From an uncultured Methanobrevibacter sp. (GTDB lineage: Archaea > Methanobacteriota > Methanobacteria > Methanobacteriales > Methanobacteriaceae): a stretch of DNA of 40,975 nt. A model generated the notes under the pieces. The model saw only the letters and a program-made list of their open reading frames with translations. It was not told the origin of the DNA and did no database searches. This document shows positions 27,064 through 35,819 of this stretch, in pieces (the stretch's first letter is position 1; the number at the start of each line of letters is the position of its first letter). The stretch lies in assembly GCF_946408925.1 (NCBI RefSeq), contig NZ_CAMJUE010000013.1, forward strand, positions 1 through 40,975, written 5' to 3'. A program made the translations under genes and the position numbers.

Positions 27064-27780
27064 CTATGATTTCATTTTAAAATTAATGTCACGGATTGTG
27101 GATATGACAGGCACTAATAGGAACAGGTAAATGAAATTATTGGAGATATTGAAATCCAAAAGATTGACAAGCATTGTTAGTGCCATGATTATGATAAATG
27201 TATTGAAAACATATCTGTTCTCCTCTTTGGAAGGCTTGTTTTCCAAAAATCCCCTTCTGTAAGCATAAGTATACATCAAGAGGAAAAATATTATGGTCAG
27301 CAATATATTTATGCCGAATATCACTTCCGATAAAAAGAAATGAGAGTATGCTCCAGTGATTGAAGTTGAAAATGGAATAAAAGAAAGTGACGCCAGATAC
27401 AGTATGTTAATCCATAAGTAAGGCAGGTTCAGGTTATTGATCTTGATGAATTCATGATGATACACCCAAAAAGAACTGACAAGGATGAAACTGACGAGAG
27501 TTAATCCGAAAGTTGGAGCGAGGGACTGTAAAAATCCTAAAAAATCCCCTGCAGTCAGTATTTCAATTTCAGGCAGTGCCATACCGAACACAAGGAGGGT
27601 CATTACCATTCCGAAAATGCCGTCGGTGAGACCCAGAAGTCTTCCCGGATCGACATCAAAATCACTTTCAAGTGACTGCATGAAACGCTTATAAAAACTT
27701 AATTTCACCTTATCGACTTTTTTATCGATTTTGGAATTGTCAGAGTATTTCTCGGTTATGTCCCTTTTAAGGTCATCCAT
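27064..27780 (-). CDS. TMEM175 / DUF1211 family membrane protein
   Basis: The first membrane segment carries the family signature as RLLGLTDGIFGMVMTLLVFG, close to the R-x-F-S-D-G pattern of TMEM175 potassium channels. About five or six segments follow. In the family such proteins form K+ channels; here the function is inferred. From ATG 27780 the protein is 238 aa, but this ATG has no ribosome site. The frame stays open upstream for 37 more codons (TQKDLENPREFEDLKKEL and so on) to an ATC at 27891 that follows GGTG by exactly five bases. The true start may be this near-cognate codon (275 aa). The gene begins about 30 bases after purD on the same strand, past a strong hairpin and T-run. Confidence 0.8.
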   Translation of the reverse strand: MDDLKRDITEKYSDNSKIDKKVDKVKLSFYKRFMQSLESDFDVDPGRLLGLTDGIFGMVMTLLVFGMALPEIEILTAGDFLGFLQSLAPTFGLTLVSFILVSSFWVYHHEFIKINNLNLPYLWINILYLASLSFIPFSTSITGAYSHFFLSEVIFGINILLTIIFFLLMYTYAYRRGFLENKPSKEENRYVFNTFIIIMALTMLVNLLDFNISNNFIYLFLLVPVISTIRDINFKMKS

Positions 27781-27912
27781 TTTTTCAAGGGTTTCATCAT
27801 CAACGTATTGTCTTAAATCCTTAAAATGACTATTAAGTTCTTTTTTTAAATCTTCAAACTCTCTAGGATTTTCTAAGTCTTTCTGAGTGATAATATCACC
27901 TAAAAAAAGATA

Positions 27913-27939
27913 AAAGAAATTTTAGTTTAAAATTTCTTT
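27913..27939 (-). terminator. terminator hairpin overlapping the purD stop
   Basis: Perfect 12-base arms AAAGAAATTTTA / TAAAATTTCTTT with a three-base loop. The purD stop (27924-27922) is in the stem. On the minus strand seven T follow, then AGGTGAT, the apparent ribosome site of the TMEM175-like gene. Confidence 0.65.
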
Positions 27940-29232
27940 CATATGTTCCACACGTTTTTGAACAAGGTCTTTTGTACCGACATCTCTTCTGTGGTAAACG
28001 TTACCTTTGACAAATTCGCATGCCTTTTCTGCTATTTTTTCAGCCTCTTCAATTGTCTCTCCGCTGGCAACAATACCTAATGCCCTTGAACCGGAAAGGT
28101 GAATTCCGTCATCTTCCTTGGATACTGCCGCATAGAATACCTTTGCGCCTAAATCTTCAATGGCTTCTTCATCAACCTCGATTAGCTCTCCTGCATACTG
28201 GGTTTCAGGATATCCGTCAGGTACTATGTATTTGCAAACGCTTGCCTTGTCTTCAAATTCTACCTTATCCAGTGTGCCGTCAACAATTGCCTGACACACT
28301 TCAGCCAGAGGTGTTTTTAAAAGCGGCAATACATTCATTGCCTCAGGGTCTCCGAATCTTGCATTGTATTCAATAAGTTTTGGTCCGTCAGCTGTAAGCA
28401 TGAACTGGCCATAAAGGATACCTTTGTATGGTTCGGCCTCCTCAGCAATTGCTTTGATGGTTTCTTTCATGATTTCAACAGCATCATCATAATCTTTTTG
28501 TGATAAAAACGGTAATAGGCCTCCCACATCAGAGTATGACCCCATTCCGCCGGTGATTGCTCCCACATCCCCTTCAAATGCATGAGGATGGTCCTGTGCT
28601 GCAGGCATTGGTGCCAAGTGTTCACCGTCACAGAATGCCTGAATTGTAAATTCCTCACCGATTAATCTCTCTTCAATAATGACCTGTGCAAATCCGCCCA
28701 TTACATTGTCAATTACTTCGCATGAGTATTCTTTTGCCTCTTCATTGTCTTTTAAATGGTCACCTACAATTTTTACTCCTTTACCGCCGGTCAGTCCTAC
28801 AGGTTTTACAACGACATCACGGTCAAATTCATCCAAAAATGCTGAAACATCTTCGGAGTTGTCAAACACTTTATAAATCAGTGATCCTTTGATTTTGTAG
28901 TCTTCAAAGAGTTTTCTCATAAATGACTTATCGGTTTCAATACGTGCTGCACTTTGTGTTGGGCCAACGCATTTGATTCCGTTTTTTTCAAGCTCGTCAA
29001 CTATTCCTTTTCCAAGTGGAGCTTCAGGGCCGATAAATGCAATGTCAATGTCATTTTCAACGGCATATGCCGCTACCTTTTCAACTTCTCCTTCATCGCC
29101 TTGTTTGAATTCGGCAATTTTACTCATTCCAGGGTTTATTTTGCTCATGTAAACGTATAACTCAACATCGTCTTTTAAAGCATCGGCTATTGCATTTTCA
29201 CGAGCGCCAGTTCCAACAACTAAAACCTTCAT
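27922..29232 (-). CDS. purD: phosphoribosylamine--glycine ligase
   Basis: 436 aa. It joins phosphoribosylamine and glycine with ATP in the second step of purine synthesis. The N-terminal domain begins [19 protein letters not shown]; the ATP-grasp domain includes [33 protein letters not shown] and [16 protein letters not shown]. The end domain ([11 protein letters not shown]) is also normal. GGAG lies eight bases before the ATG, and a TATA box (29271-29281) is about 45 bases upstream. The length matches the family. Confidence 0.97.
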   Translation of the reverse strand: MKVLVVGTGARENAIADALKDDVELYVYMSKINPGMSKIAEFKQGDEGEVEKVAAYAVENDIDIAFIGPEAPLGKGIVDELEKNGIKCVGPTQSAARIETDKSFMRKLFEDYKIKGSLIYKVFDNSEDVSAFLDEFDRDVVVKPVGLTGGKGVKIVGDHLKDNEEAKEYSCEVIDNVMGGFAQVIIEERLIGEEFTIQAFCDGEHLAPMPAAQDHPHAFEGDVGAITGGMGSYSDVGGLLPFLSQKDYDDAVEIMKETIKAIAEEAEPYKGILYGQFMLTADGPKLIEYNARFGDPEAMNVLPLLKTPLAEVCQAIVDGTLDKVEFEDKASVCKYIVPDGYPETQYAGELIEVDEEAIEDLGAKVFYAAVSKEDDGIHLSGSRALGIVASGETIEEAEKIAEKACEFVKGNVYHRRDVGTKDLVQKRVEHMKEILN

Positions 29233-29270
29233 AATTTAGTCTCCTTTATGTAAAGTATATTTTTTGAAAT

Positions 29271-29281
29271 ATTTATAAATA
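29271..29281 (-). promoter_or_regulatory. TATA box of purD
   Basis: TATTTATAAAT on the minus strand about 40-50 bases upstream of the purD ATG. Confidence 0.45.
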
Positions 29282-29367
29282 TCTTACAAAGTTAAAAAAG
29301 ACCCTTTGATATTTGATTACGATACATTTAAATTATTTGCTTTAAAGAATCTATAATTGGTGAAAAA

Positions 29368-30006
29368 ATGAATAGAAATCTAATTATAGCAATCATTGTG
29401 ATTATCGTCATTGCGGCTGTTGGGGCATTTGCACTAACACAAGCAAACAGCGGAGCAAAGATAGACACAAAGATTAACTTTACAAATGAAACATCATATA
29501 AAAACGGTGATAAAGTAGTATTTGAACTAACAGAGGCAAATGGAAAAGCTATTGCTGGAGAGCATGTAAACATCACATTCCAGAAAGACGGCGCCAATCA
29601 GACATTTACAGTTGTAACCGACAGCAACGGCAGAGGTTATCTTTTAATAGAAAATGAACCTGCAGGAAACAGTGTTGTAATAGTCAAATATAATGGAAGC
29701 GACAAATACAACAGTTATGTTGCTCAAAAAACAATTATCATCGCAGAAGGTGAATCCAACAGCACATCAACCGACAGTACATCAACTGACACTAACTCAA
29801 GTGCATCCACACAACAATACAACAGCAACGAAAGCTCCCAATCAAGTTCCAGCTCTTCAAACCTTCATTATGACAGCGAATACAACTTCTATTATGATGA
29901 CGATGGAATTATACGTGGCGGCCAGAGTGACGGAATGTCTGCTGAAGAAGCCAGAAACAATATGAAAAATCCGGATATGATTGATTCAGAGGGAAATCTT
30001 CAATAA
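29368..30006 (+). CDS. N-terminally anchored Ig-like surface protein (212 aa)
   Basis: Residues 5-24 are a hydrophobic signal or anchor (LIIAIIVIIVIAAVGAFAL) without a lipobox. Residues about 35-128 form one Ig-like domain (KNGDKVVFELTEANGKAIAG and VTDSNGRGYL, ending QKTIIIAE) like those in the large adhesins. Residues about 130-172 are a Ser/Thr/Asn-rich linker (STDSTSTDTNSSAS), followed by an acidic tail with YYDDDGIIRGGQSDG. It is probably displayed outside the membrane; no partner is known. GGTG is exactly five bases before the ATG. It is divergent from purD. Confidence 0.85.
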   Translation: MNRNLIIAIIVIIVIAAVGAFALTQANSGAKIDTKINFTNETSYKNGDKVVFELTEANGKAIAGEHVNITFQKDGANQTFTVVTDSNGRGYLLIENEPAGNSVVIVKYNGSDKYNSYVAQKTIIIAEGESNSTSTDSTSTDTNSSASTQQYNSNESSQSSSSSSNLHYDSEYNFYYDDDGIIRGGQSDGMSAEEARNNMKNPDMIDSEGNLQ

Positions 30007-30074
30007 TCCCTCCAATTTCTTTTTTTAAAGTTTTACAAACACCACCACCACATACTTGAAAAGAGGTCAATTTT

Positions 30075-31439
30075 ATGGAAAAGAATGAAAATGTGGAAAT
30101 GATTACAGGCGATCCTAAAAAAGCCATAAACAAGCTTGCATTTCCGATTATAGCAAGCATGTTTTTGATTTTTGCAAACAATATCATCGACAGCATTTGG
30201 GTGGCCGGACTTGGCCCGGACCCGCTGGCGGCACTGGGATATGTCACACCGTTGTTTTTGATAATGGTTGGATTTGGAAACGGACTTGGAGCCGGCGGTA
30301 ACTCACTTATCTCAAGATATATAGGAGCCGAGGACAAAAGCTCAGCAAACAATGCGGCAATTCATAACCTTATCCTGAGTCTGATAGTGTCAATTATAAT
30401 AACAATACTCTTTTTAGCATTCATGAAGCCCCTGCTCATGCTTATGGGCGCATCATCAGTGATAAATTATGCAACGGAATACGGATTTATAATATTTGCA
30501 TGGACAATAGGGCTTTTAATGCCTCCGATAGTTGGAGGAGCATTCAGAGCGGAAGGAGACATCAAAAGGGCAACAGTGCCGATAGCTCTTGCCGCAATAA
30601 TCAACATGATTTTAGATCCGATTTTCATCTACACCCTAAACATGGGGATTGCCGGAGCGGCATGGGCAACAGCGCTTGGACCATTCATAAGCCTGCTTTT
30701 AATGCTCTACTGGATATTCGTCAAAAAGGACACATACCTCTCATACAACAGAAAGGACTTCCACAATGACATGACAATGTACAAGGACATTCTGGTGGTG
30801 GGAATACCTGCAAGTCTGGAACAGCTGGTATTGTCTGTTCTGACCATATTCGTTAACTTCATGCTCACAATGGTGTCAGGACCTGTGGCAGTAGCGGTAT
30901 ATACTGCAGGATGGAGAATAATCAACATAGGTATGCTTCCGGCAATAGGTGTCGGAACCGCTGCAATATCAGTTGCCGGAGTTGCATTCGGAGCCAGAAA
31001 ATATGAAAACCTGAGAGTGGTGGCAAGATATGCCGTCAAGGTGGCACTGATTGCTTCTATTATCGTGTGCGTAATCCTTATGGTATTTTCAAATCAGATT
31101 GCATTCATATTCTCATACTCACAAAGCAGCTCAAAACTCGCACCGATGATAGCCGGATTTCTGCAGATCATGAGCCTGTTCATACTGTACGTTCCATTCG
31201 GCGCCAGTGCAGGTAACGTGTTTCAGGGAGTCGGCAAGGGAACAATCTCATTTTTCCTTACAACCTTCAGGGAATTCATACTGGTACTGATTTTCGCATA
31301 CCTTCTCGGATTCACATTCAACATGGGTGAATTCGGAATATACTGCGGAATGCTGTTGGGAGGAGGAATAGGGTCACTTATATGCTATGCATGCATTGAA
31401 CTATATATCAACAAATTAATCAGGAGTGAAATAAAATGA
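30075..31439 (+). CDS. MATE family efflux transporter
   Basis: 454 aa with about 12 membrane segments in two similar halves. The MATE pattern is clear: KLAFPIIASMFLIFANNIID near the start, then GLGPDPLAALG, GFGNGLGAGGNSLISRYIGA and AFRAEGDIKRA. These transporters exchange Na+ or H+ for drugs or metabolites; the substrate here is unknown. GAGGTC lies before the ATG. The gene is visibly more G/C-rich and C-ending in codon use than its neighbours. The next gene overlaps by four bases (ATGA). Confidence 0.92.
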   Translation: MEKNENVEMITGDPKKAINKLAFPIIASMFLIFANNIIDSIWVAGLGPDPLAALGYVTPLFLIMVGFGNGLGAGGNSLISRYIGAEDKSSANNAAIHNLILSLIVSIIITILFLAFMKPLLMLMGASSVINYATEYGFIIFAWTIGLLMPPIVGGAFRAEGDIKRATVPIALAAIINMILDPIFIYTLNMGIAGAAWATALGPFISLLLMLYWIFVKKDTYLSYNRKDFHNDMTMYKDILVVGIPASLEQLVLSVLTIFVNFMLTMVSGPVAVAVYTAGWRIINIGMLPAIGVGTAAISVAGVAFGARKYENLRVVARYAVKVALIASIIVCVILMVFSNQIAFIFSYSQSSSKLAPMIAGFLQIMSLFILYVPFGASAGNVFQGVGKGTISFFLTTFREFILVLIFAYLLGFTFNMGEFGIYCGMLLGGGIGSLICYACIELYINKLIRSEIK

Positions 31440-31969
31440 ACGAAACTATAGAAAACCTTAAGACAAGAAGAAGCATCAGAAAATTCAAAAACGAACAGAT
31501 ATCCGATGAGGATTTAAAAACAATCCTTGAAGCGGGAACATATGCCCCAACAGGAAGAGGGCTTCAATCACCCAAAATTGTTGTAGTGCAAAATCCAGAA
31601 ACCATCAAGGAATTTTCAGCATGGAACAGAAGCTATTTTCCAATGGAAATGCCTGAAGACATGGATCCTTTTTATGGTGGAAAAACATTGCTGATTGTTT
31701 TGGCAGACAGTGAAATTCCAACATGGAAGGAAGACGGCTCAAGCGTGCTTGCAGTGCTTGTTAATGCCGCACATGCCATTGGTGTTGGCTCATGCTGGAT
31801 TCACAGGGCATTTGAAGAGTTTTCATCCGAAAAGGGAAAGGAACTGTTGAAGGAATGGGGAATTCCTGAAACATATGAAGGCGTTGGGCATGTGGTTTTA
31901 GGATACCCCGATATGGAATCACCAGAGCCACTGCCAAGAAAAGAAGATTACATCCACTATGTGGATTAA
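31436..31969 (+). CDS. nitroreductase family protein
   Basis: 177 aa. The FMN-binding start KTRRSIRKFKNEQISDEDL and the APTGRGLQSPKIVVV motif are those of the nitroreductase family, with GVGSCWIHRAFEEF and GHVVLGYPD later. These enzymes reduce nitro groups or quinones with NAD(P)H; the natural substrate is unknown. The ATG overlaps the stop of the MATE gene (ATGA), so the two are translationally coupled and may act together, for example to modify and export a compound (inference). Confidence 0.92.
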   Translation: MNETIENLKTRRSIRKFKNEQISDEDLKTILEAGTYAPTGRGLQSPKIVVVQNPETIKEFSAWNRSYFPMEMPEDMDPFYGGKTLLIVLADSEIPTWKEDGSSVLAVLVNAAHAIGVGSCWIHRAFEEFSSEKGKELLKEWGIPETYEGVGHVVLGYPDMESPEPLPRKEDYIHYVD

Positions 31970-31973
31970 ATCT

Positions 31974-32580
31974 TTATTTTTTTGAAGAATAATACTGTTT
32001 TTTGAAATCATATCCTTTAAGCAATGCTTGACAATCCCTTTTGAATAATTCATTGTAATACTCTTTGAATGTTTGAGTGGGTAATTTTTGATTGGTGGTG
32101 TTTAAAATTTTTCTCCAAACAACCTCAATTTCTCCTTCAGACATCAAATTCAATTCCAAGCAAAAAGACATTATCATCGAAAAAGTCAATATTGGAATTT
32201 CATCCAACTCCCCCAAATCCTTAACATCAGAAAGATTATTGCTTGACACAATTCCACGATGTTTTAAAGCAAGAGCCATGGCAGCATCTTCACCAAACCC
32301 AAGAGGAACATCATTAGTCCAATAACCTTCAATCATGCAGGAATAACTGAAAAATTCAGGAGACCCAAACTCGATTTGGCAAATTTCTACAAACCCATCG
32401 TTTAAAAGTAATCTCAAATTATTTTAAACATTAGGATGCGATTTTTTTCTATTCAACTCCTGAAAAACCATATCAGGAACTATGATTTTTGAAAATAATT
32501 TTTTTAAAATATCTTGCTCGTTAATTTCCAAAAAAACATATCAACACATCTGAATCATAGAAAATAAGCTCATCAGACAT
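31974..32580 (-). pseudogene. PIN-domain-like protein, inactivated (probable toxin relic)
   Basis: An ATG at 32580 follows the upstream XRE gene by 13 bases. The frame reads MSDELIFYDSDVLICFF and then fails. One base too many in the T7-G2 tract (minus strand, 32536-32528) breaks it; after correction it continues EINEQDILKKLFSKIIVPD and MVFQELNRKK, then meets a stop (TAA 32426-32424) before NNLRLLLNDGFVEI. The remaining frame (TTG 32417 to 31974) has GFGEDAAMALALKH and RGIVSSNNLSDV. The order D, E, E/D, then a polar pair fits a PIN ribonuclease fold (first Asp in YDSDV, acid in FQEL, acid in GEDAA). Two lesions mean it is inactive. It was probably the toxin partner of the XRE-ImmA/IrrE gene (inference). 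Confidence 0.75.
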
Positions 32581-32593
32581 TAATTATCATCAC

Positions 32594-33613
32594 CTAATAA
32601 GCAATATCATCCCTAAATAAATCAAGTAAAATATCCTTTTTTCTACCTTTTGATATTAATCCATCGAAATATGCTTTTTTTGTAAGGGGAATCATGTGAC
32701 CTATAGAATAATACTCTTTACCAATGGATTTCTCATATAATGAAGTGTCATATCCCAAATTAGCTGCTTTATCAATTATATTAAATGAAAATTCAGCAAA
32801 TTGAGAGCCATCAATTAACCCTTCAGCGTATAACCTGCCAATAAGATTTCGATGATCTAAGTGAAAGAACTGTTCACACTTCACTACATCTTCTATCGTC
32901 CAATTTTCAATATTATTCGATTCGATGAAATCATATAACGCATTTTTACTCATTAAAAAATTAGATGCGAATTCATCAGCTTTCCTTTCAATATCATCTT
33001 TAAACTCTTCTGAACAAATAACGAAGTTTTCATCATCATCAAGTAAATGATATAGTTCATGAGCTAATGTGAAATTCTGACGCCCAATAGAATTGCAAGA
33101 GTTGATTAATATGATAGAATCTATATTGTTTTTAAAACAGCACCCCCTGACATTTCTTTTCATTGGAAGCCAAACGAGCGTTAAATTTTGAATTTTTTGT
33201 GGTATTAATGTGAAAATATCAATTGGACAATAATCATCAAGACCAAATTGTCGCCGTAGATTAATGTTTAAGCGTGGCCTTTCAACTTCATAATTTTTAT
33301 CATCATTTCGTCTTAAAACATCAAGATGATAATTTAGCTGGTTAATTTTAGCGACAACATTTAAATCCATGTCATTTCCTGATTTAAATGAAATCTTAAG
33401 ATTTTTATAAACATTTGTCTTGCCCAATAGGAAATCCGGAGTGCAATTATATAGGTAACAAATCTTATCAAGCAATACTAAATTCAATTTTCTCTTATCA
33501 TTTTCTATTTTTGAAAGGTTGCTTTGGTCTATTTCCAAGTATTCAGCCACTTGTCTTTGTGAATATCCATGCTCTTCACGCAATTTTTTCAATCTTGAAC
33601 CTATACTGCTCAT
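32594..33613 (-). CDS. XRE-type regulator fused to an ImmA/IrrE-like metallopeptidase (339 aa)
   Basis: Residues about 4-60 are a helix-turn-helix of the XRE/Cro type (RLKKLREEHGYSQRQVAEYL, SNLSKIENDKR). Residues about 150-290 are an ImmA/IrrE (COG2856) domain with the zinc site H185-E186-L-Y-H189 and a following acidic segment ERKADEFASNFLM. Such proteins act as repressors cleaved or activated by stress, or as antitoxins paired with small toxins. I chose ATG at 33613 (MSSIGSRL) with GGTG seven bases upstream; the longer frame includes the promoter. It is followed after 13 bases by the broken PIN-like gene, as expected for a toxin-antitoxin operon. The protein itself appears intact. Confidence 0.88.
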   Translation of the reverse strand: MSSIGSRLKKLREEHGYSQRQVAEYLEIDQSNLSKIENDKRKLNLVLLDKICYLYNCTPDFLLGKTNVYKNLKISFKSGNDMDLNVVAKINQLNYHLDVLRRNDDKNYEVERPRLNINLRRQFGLDDYCPIDIFTLIPQKIQNLTLVWLPMKRNVRGCCFKNNIDSIILINSCNSIGRQNFTLAHELYHLLDDDENFVICSEEFKDDIERKADEFASNFLMSKNALYDFIESNNIENWTIEDVVKCEQFFHLDHRNLIGRLYAEGLIDGSQFAEFSFNIIDKAANLGYDTSLYEKSIGKEYYSIGHMIPLTKKAYFDGLISKGRKKDILLDLFRDDIAY

Positions 33614-33653
33614 GTATAACCACCATTTCATTTGTAATAATATTTTGTCATCA

Positions 33654-33665
33654 GTATTTATAAAG
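33654..33665 (-). promoter_or_regulatory. TATA box of the XRE-ImmA/IrrE operon
   Basis: CTTTATAAATAC on the minus strand, preceded by purine-rich CGAAAT. It predicts a start near 33634, about 20 bases before the ribosome site and ATG at 33613. Confidence 0.55.
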
Positions 33666-33671
33666 ATTTCG

Positions 33672-33941
33672 ATGATTTTTGAGGTCAAAAATCCGGTTTC
33701 CATCATTACTATCATAACTTTAATCAGCACCATCTTTTTCCTGCGCGAATATCAAAATAATTACAAGGTTGCTAATTTCGCAATGTTAATTATTATTATA
33801 ACCTGCATCATAGTCATGTTAGCTAATTTAATGATGGGAATACCATGGTTTATTGCTATTAAATACATTATAATACCATTTTCAATCGGTTTAACATACT
33901 TTGAAAGGGTTCAAAGAGGCAAATACGATTTTAAAATATGA
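33672..33941 (+). CDS. small membrane protein (89 aa), unknown
   Basis: The frame from ATG 33672 gives three hydrophobic segments (SIITIITLISTIFFL, FAMLIIIITCIIVMLAN, YIIIPFSIGLTYF) and ends RGKYDFKI. No family is recognised. The start is uncertain since no clear ribosome site is present and it lies only 58 bases from the divergent XRE start, so its own promoter would overlap that gene. It might belong to the same mobile-type cluster as the toxin-antitoxin remnant. Confidence 0.5.
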   Translation: MIFEVKNPVSIITIITLISTIFFLREYQNNYKVANFAMLIIIITCIIVMLANLMMGIPWFIAIKYIIIPFSIGLTYFERVQRGKYDFKI

Positions 33942-34078
33942 TCAAATAAGTATTACCCACTTGAAATTGATGATTGAAGTCATATTAGAGAATATAGTAA
34001 ATTAGGTATTTAATGTCAAAACCTACAAAAGAATAGTTTAATTTGTCATTAATTGCTTTAACTAAAAAAAAGAAATTA

Positions 34079-34100
34079 AGATGAGTAAATATACTCATCT
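34079..34100 (-). terminator. terminator hairpin overlapping the argS stop
   Basis: Perfect nine-base arms AGATGAGTA / TACTCATCT with a four-base loop; the argS stop (34101-34099) overlaps the stem. On the minus strand a run of eight T follows after a few bases. Confidence 0.65.
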
Positions 34101-35799
34101 ACATTTTTTGAGGTGCTGATACACCTAAAATGTCCAAGGCGTTTTTGATTGTTGTTTTAGCACGGTCAACCAATATCAGCCTTGTGTCTTCCACATCAGA
34201 ACCGATTACCTGTTCTGTCTTGTAGAACTTGTTGAATGAACCTGCCAAATCCTGACAGTACTGTGTGATATTGTGAACTCTCTTTTTAGCTGCACAGTCT
34301 TCAACAACCTGAGGGAACTTGGCTATTTGTCTGATCAGATCCTGTTCAACTTCATCAGGAACCCAGTCATCACTGATGGTTAAGGAGTCAATATCCTTAC
34401 CTGATTTGTCTAAAAGCTTGCATGCCCTTGCGTGTGCGTATTGGATTGATGCACAACCTCTCTCAAAGCTTAATGCCTCATCCCATTTGAATGTGAGGTG
34501 TTTTTCAGGAGATAGTTTGGCGATGAAGAACCTTACAGCACCGATACCTATCTCTTCTGCCATTGGAGCGATTTCATCTTCTGATAAATCAGGATTTCTT
34601 GACTTGATTTCATCATGAGCCCTGAGAACTGCCTCATCAATCAGCTCATCAACTGATACGAATTTTCCCTTACGGGTTGACATTGATCCTTCAGGAAGTG
34701 TGATGAATTCATAAAATATTACTTCAGGTGCCTCCTGTCTTAATATCTCTTCAAAGATGACTTTAATTTGTTTTGCCGCCAATTTATGGTCGGAACCTAA
34801 AATGTCAAGTACTGTGTCACCCAGTGTTGCCTTGTATTTATGGTATGCCAAATCCCTTGTTGAGTATAGGGAGGTTCCGTTTGACCTTCTAAGTACAAAT
34901 TCCTTTTCAATGTTGAAATCTGTAAGGTCAATGTATAATACATCATTTTCACGGGTGAATCCCTCTTTTTGGATGTATTCCACAAGCTCATCGACTTCGC
35001 CGCTTCTTACAAACTGACCCTCCCATACAAAATCATCATGGTTTATATTGATTCTTTGAAGTGTCTGCTTCATTCCAGAGATACAGGTTGAAACTACTTG
35101 CTCGAAGATTTTATTTAATTCCTCATCTTCACCCTGTTCATATTTTTGAATCAGTTCATCTACCTTAGCGGCTAAATTTTCATCCTCTTCAACCGCCTTG
35201 TTGGCATCGAAGTACAGCTTACCCATTTTGTGGTCCGGCTTGTCGCCTTCATAATCCTCAATCTTCAAGCCGCATTCTGTTATACCGCACACGATTATGG
35301 CAATTTGTCTTCCCATATCATTGACATAGTACTGGGTTGTAACATCCCTTCCGGCCAATTTCAAAAGTCTTGCAAGTGAATCTCCAAAAATGGAGTTTCT
35401 GATGTGACCTATGTGCAACGGTCCGTTCGGATTTGCTGAAGTGTGTTCCAATACGATTTTTTCATCGTATTTTGGAAGCTGTCCATAGGTATCATCAATA
35501 TTTTCAAGAAGCTGTTTTGAGAACTTATTGTAATCAATAAAGAAATTGACATATGGTCCGAAGTTCTGAACTTTACTGAATATTTCCGGAACCTCAATCT
35601 TTTCAACCAAATCCTTAGCAACTTCCGGAGGTGAAGTCTTTAATTTTTTGGTAAGGGCAAATGCAATTGTACTTGCAAGGTCACCCAAATTGGGATTAGG
35701 AGGAAATTCCAACCTGAAATCCCTGTCAACTTCCACATCATACTGATCCAATGCCTTATTTATGGCATCAATAGCCTGTTTTTCAATTTCAAAATACAT
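34099..35799 (-). CDS. argS: arginyl-tRNA synthetase
   Basis: 566 aa, class I. The N-terminal domain (1-100) is the tRNA-recognition Add-1 domain. The HIGH motif is H129-I-G-H132 (in PLHIGHIRNS) and the KMSKS region is the degenerate MSTRKGK usual for ArgRS. The C-terminal helical anticodon domain ends in VSAPQKM. I chose ATG at 35799, with GGTG five bases upstream; a longer frame to 35838 overlaps the signal peptidase gene. It is the last gene of a cbiC-hemL-signal peptidase-argS operon and ends in a hairpin. Confidence 0.97.
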   Translation of the reverse strand: MYFEIEKQAIDAINKALDQYDVEVDRDFRLEFPPNPNLGDLASTIAFALTKKLKTSPPEVAKDLVEKIEVPEIFSKVQNFGPYVNFFIDYNKFSKQLLENIDDTYGQLPKYDEKIVLEHTSANPNGPLHIGHIRNSIFGDSLARLLKLAGRDVTTQYYVNDMGRQIAIIVCGITECGLKIEDYEGDKPDHKMGKLYFDANKAVEEDENLAAKVDELIQKYEQGEDEELNKIFEQVVSTCISGMKQTLQRININHDDFVWEGQFVRSGEVDELVEYIQKEGFTRENDVLYIDLTDFNIEKEFVLRRSNGTSLYSTRDLAYHKYKATLGDTVLDILGSDHKLAAKQIKVIFEEILRQEAPEVIFYEFITLPEGSMSTRKGKFVSVDELIDEAVLRAHDEIKSRNPDLSEDEIAPMAEEIGIGAVRFFIAKLSPEKHLTFKWDEALSFERGCASIQYAHARACKLLDKSGKDIDSLTISDDWVPDEVEQDLIRQIAKFPQVVEDCAAKKRVHNITQYCQDLAGSFNKFYKTEQVIGSDVEDTRLILVDRAKTTIKNALDILGVSAPQKM

Positions 35800-35819
35800 T
35801 AACTCACCTAAAATAATAA

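Noticed and set aside
33519-33941. Longer 140-aa form of the small membrane protein
   Set aside because: The first 51 codons overlap the conserved helix-turn-helix coding region on the other strand; only the part from 33672 looks like a membrane protein.
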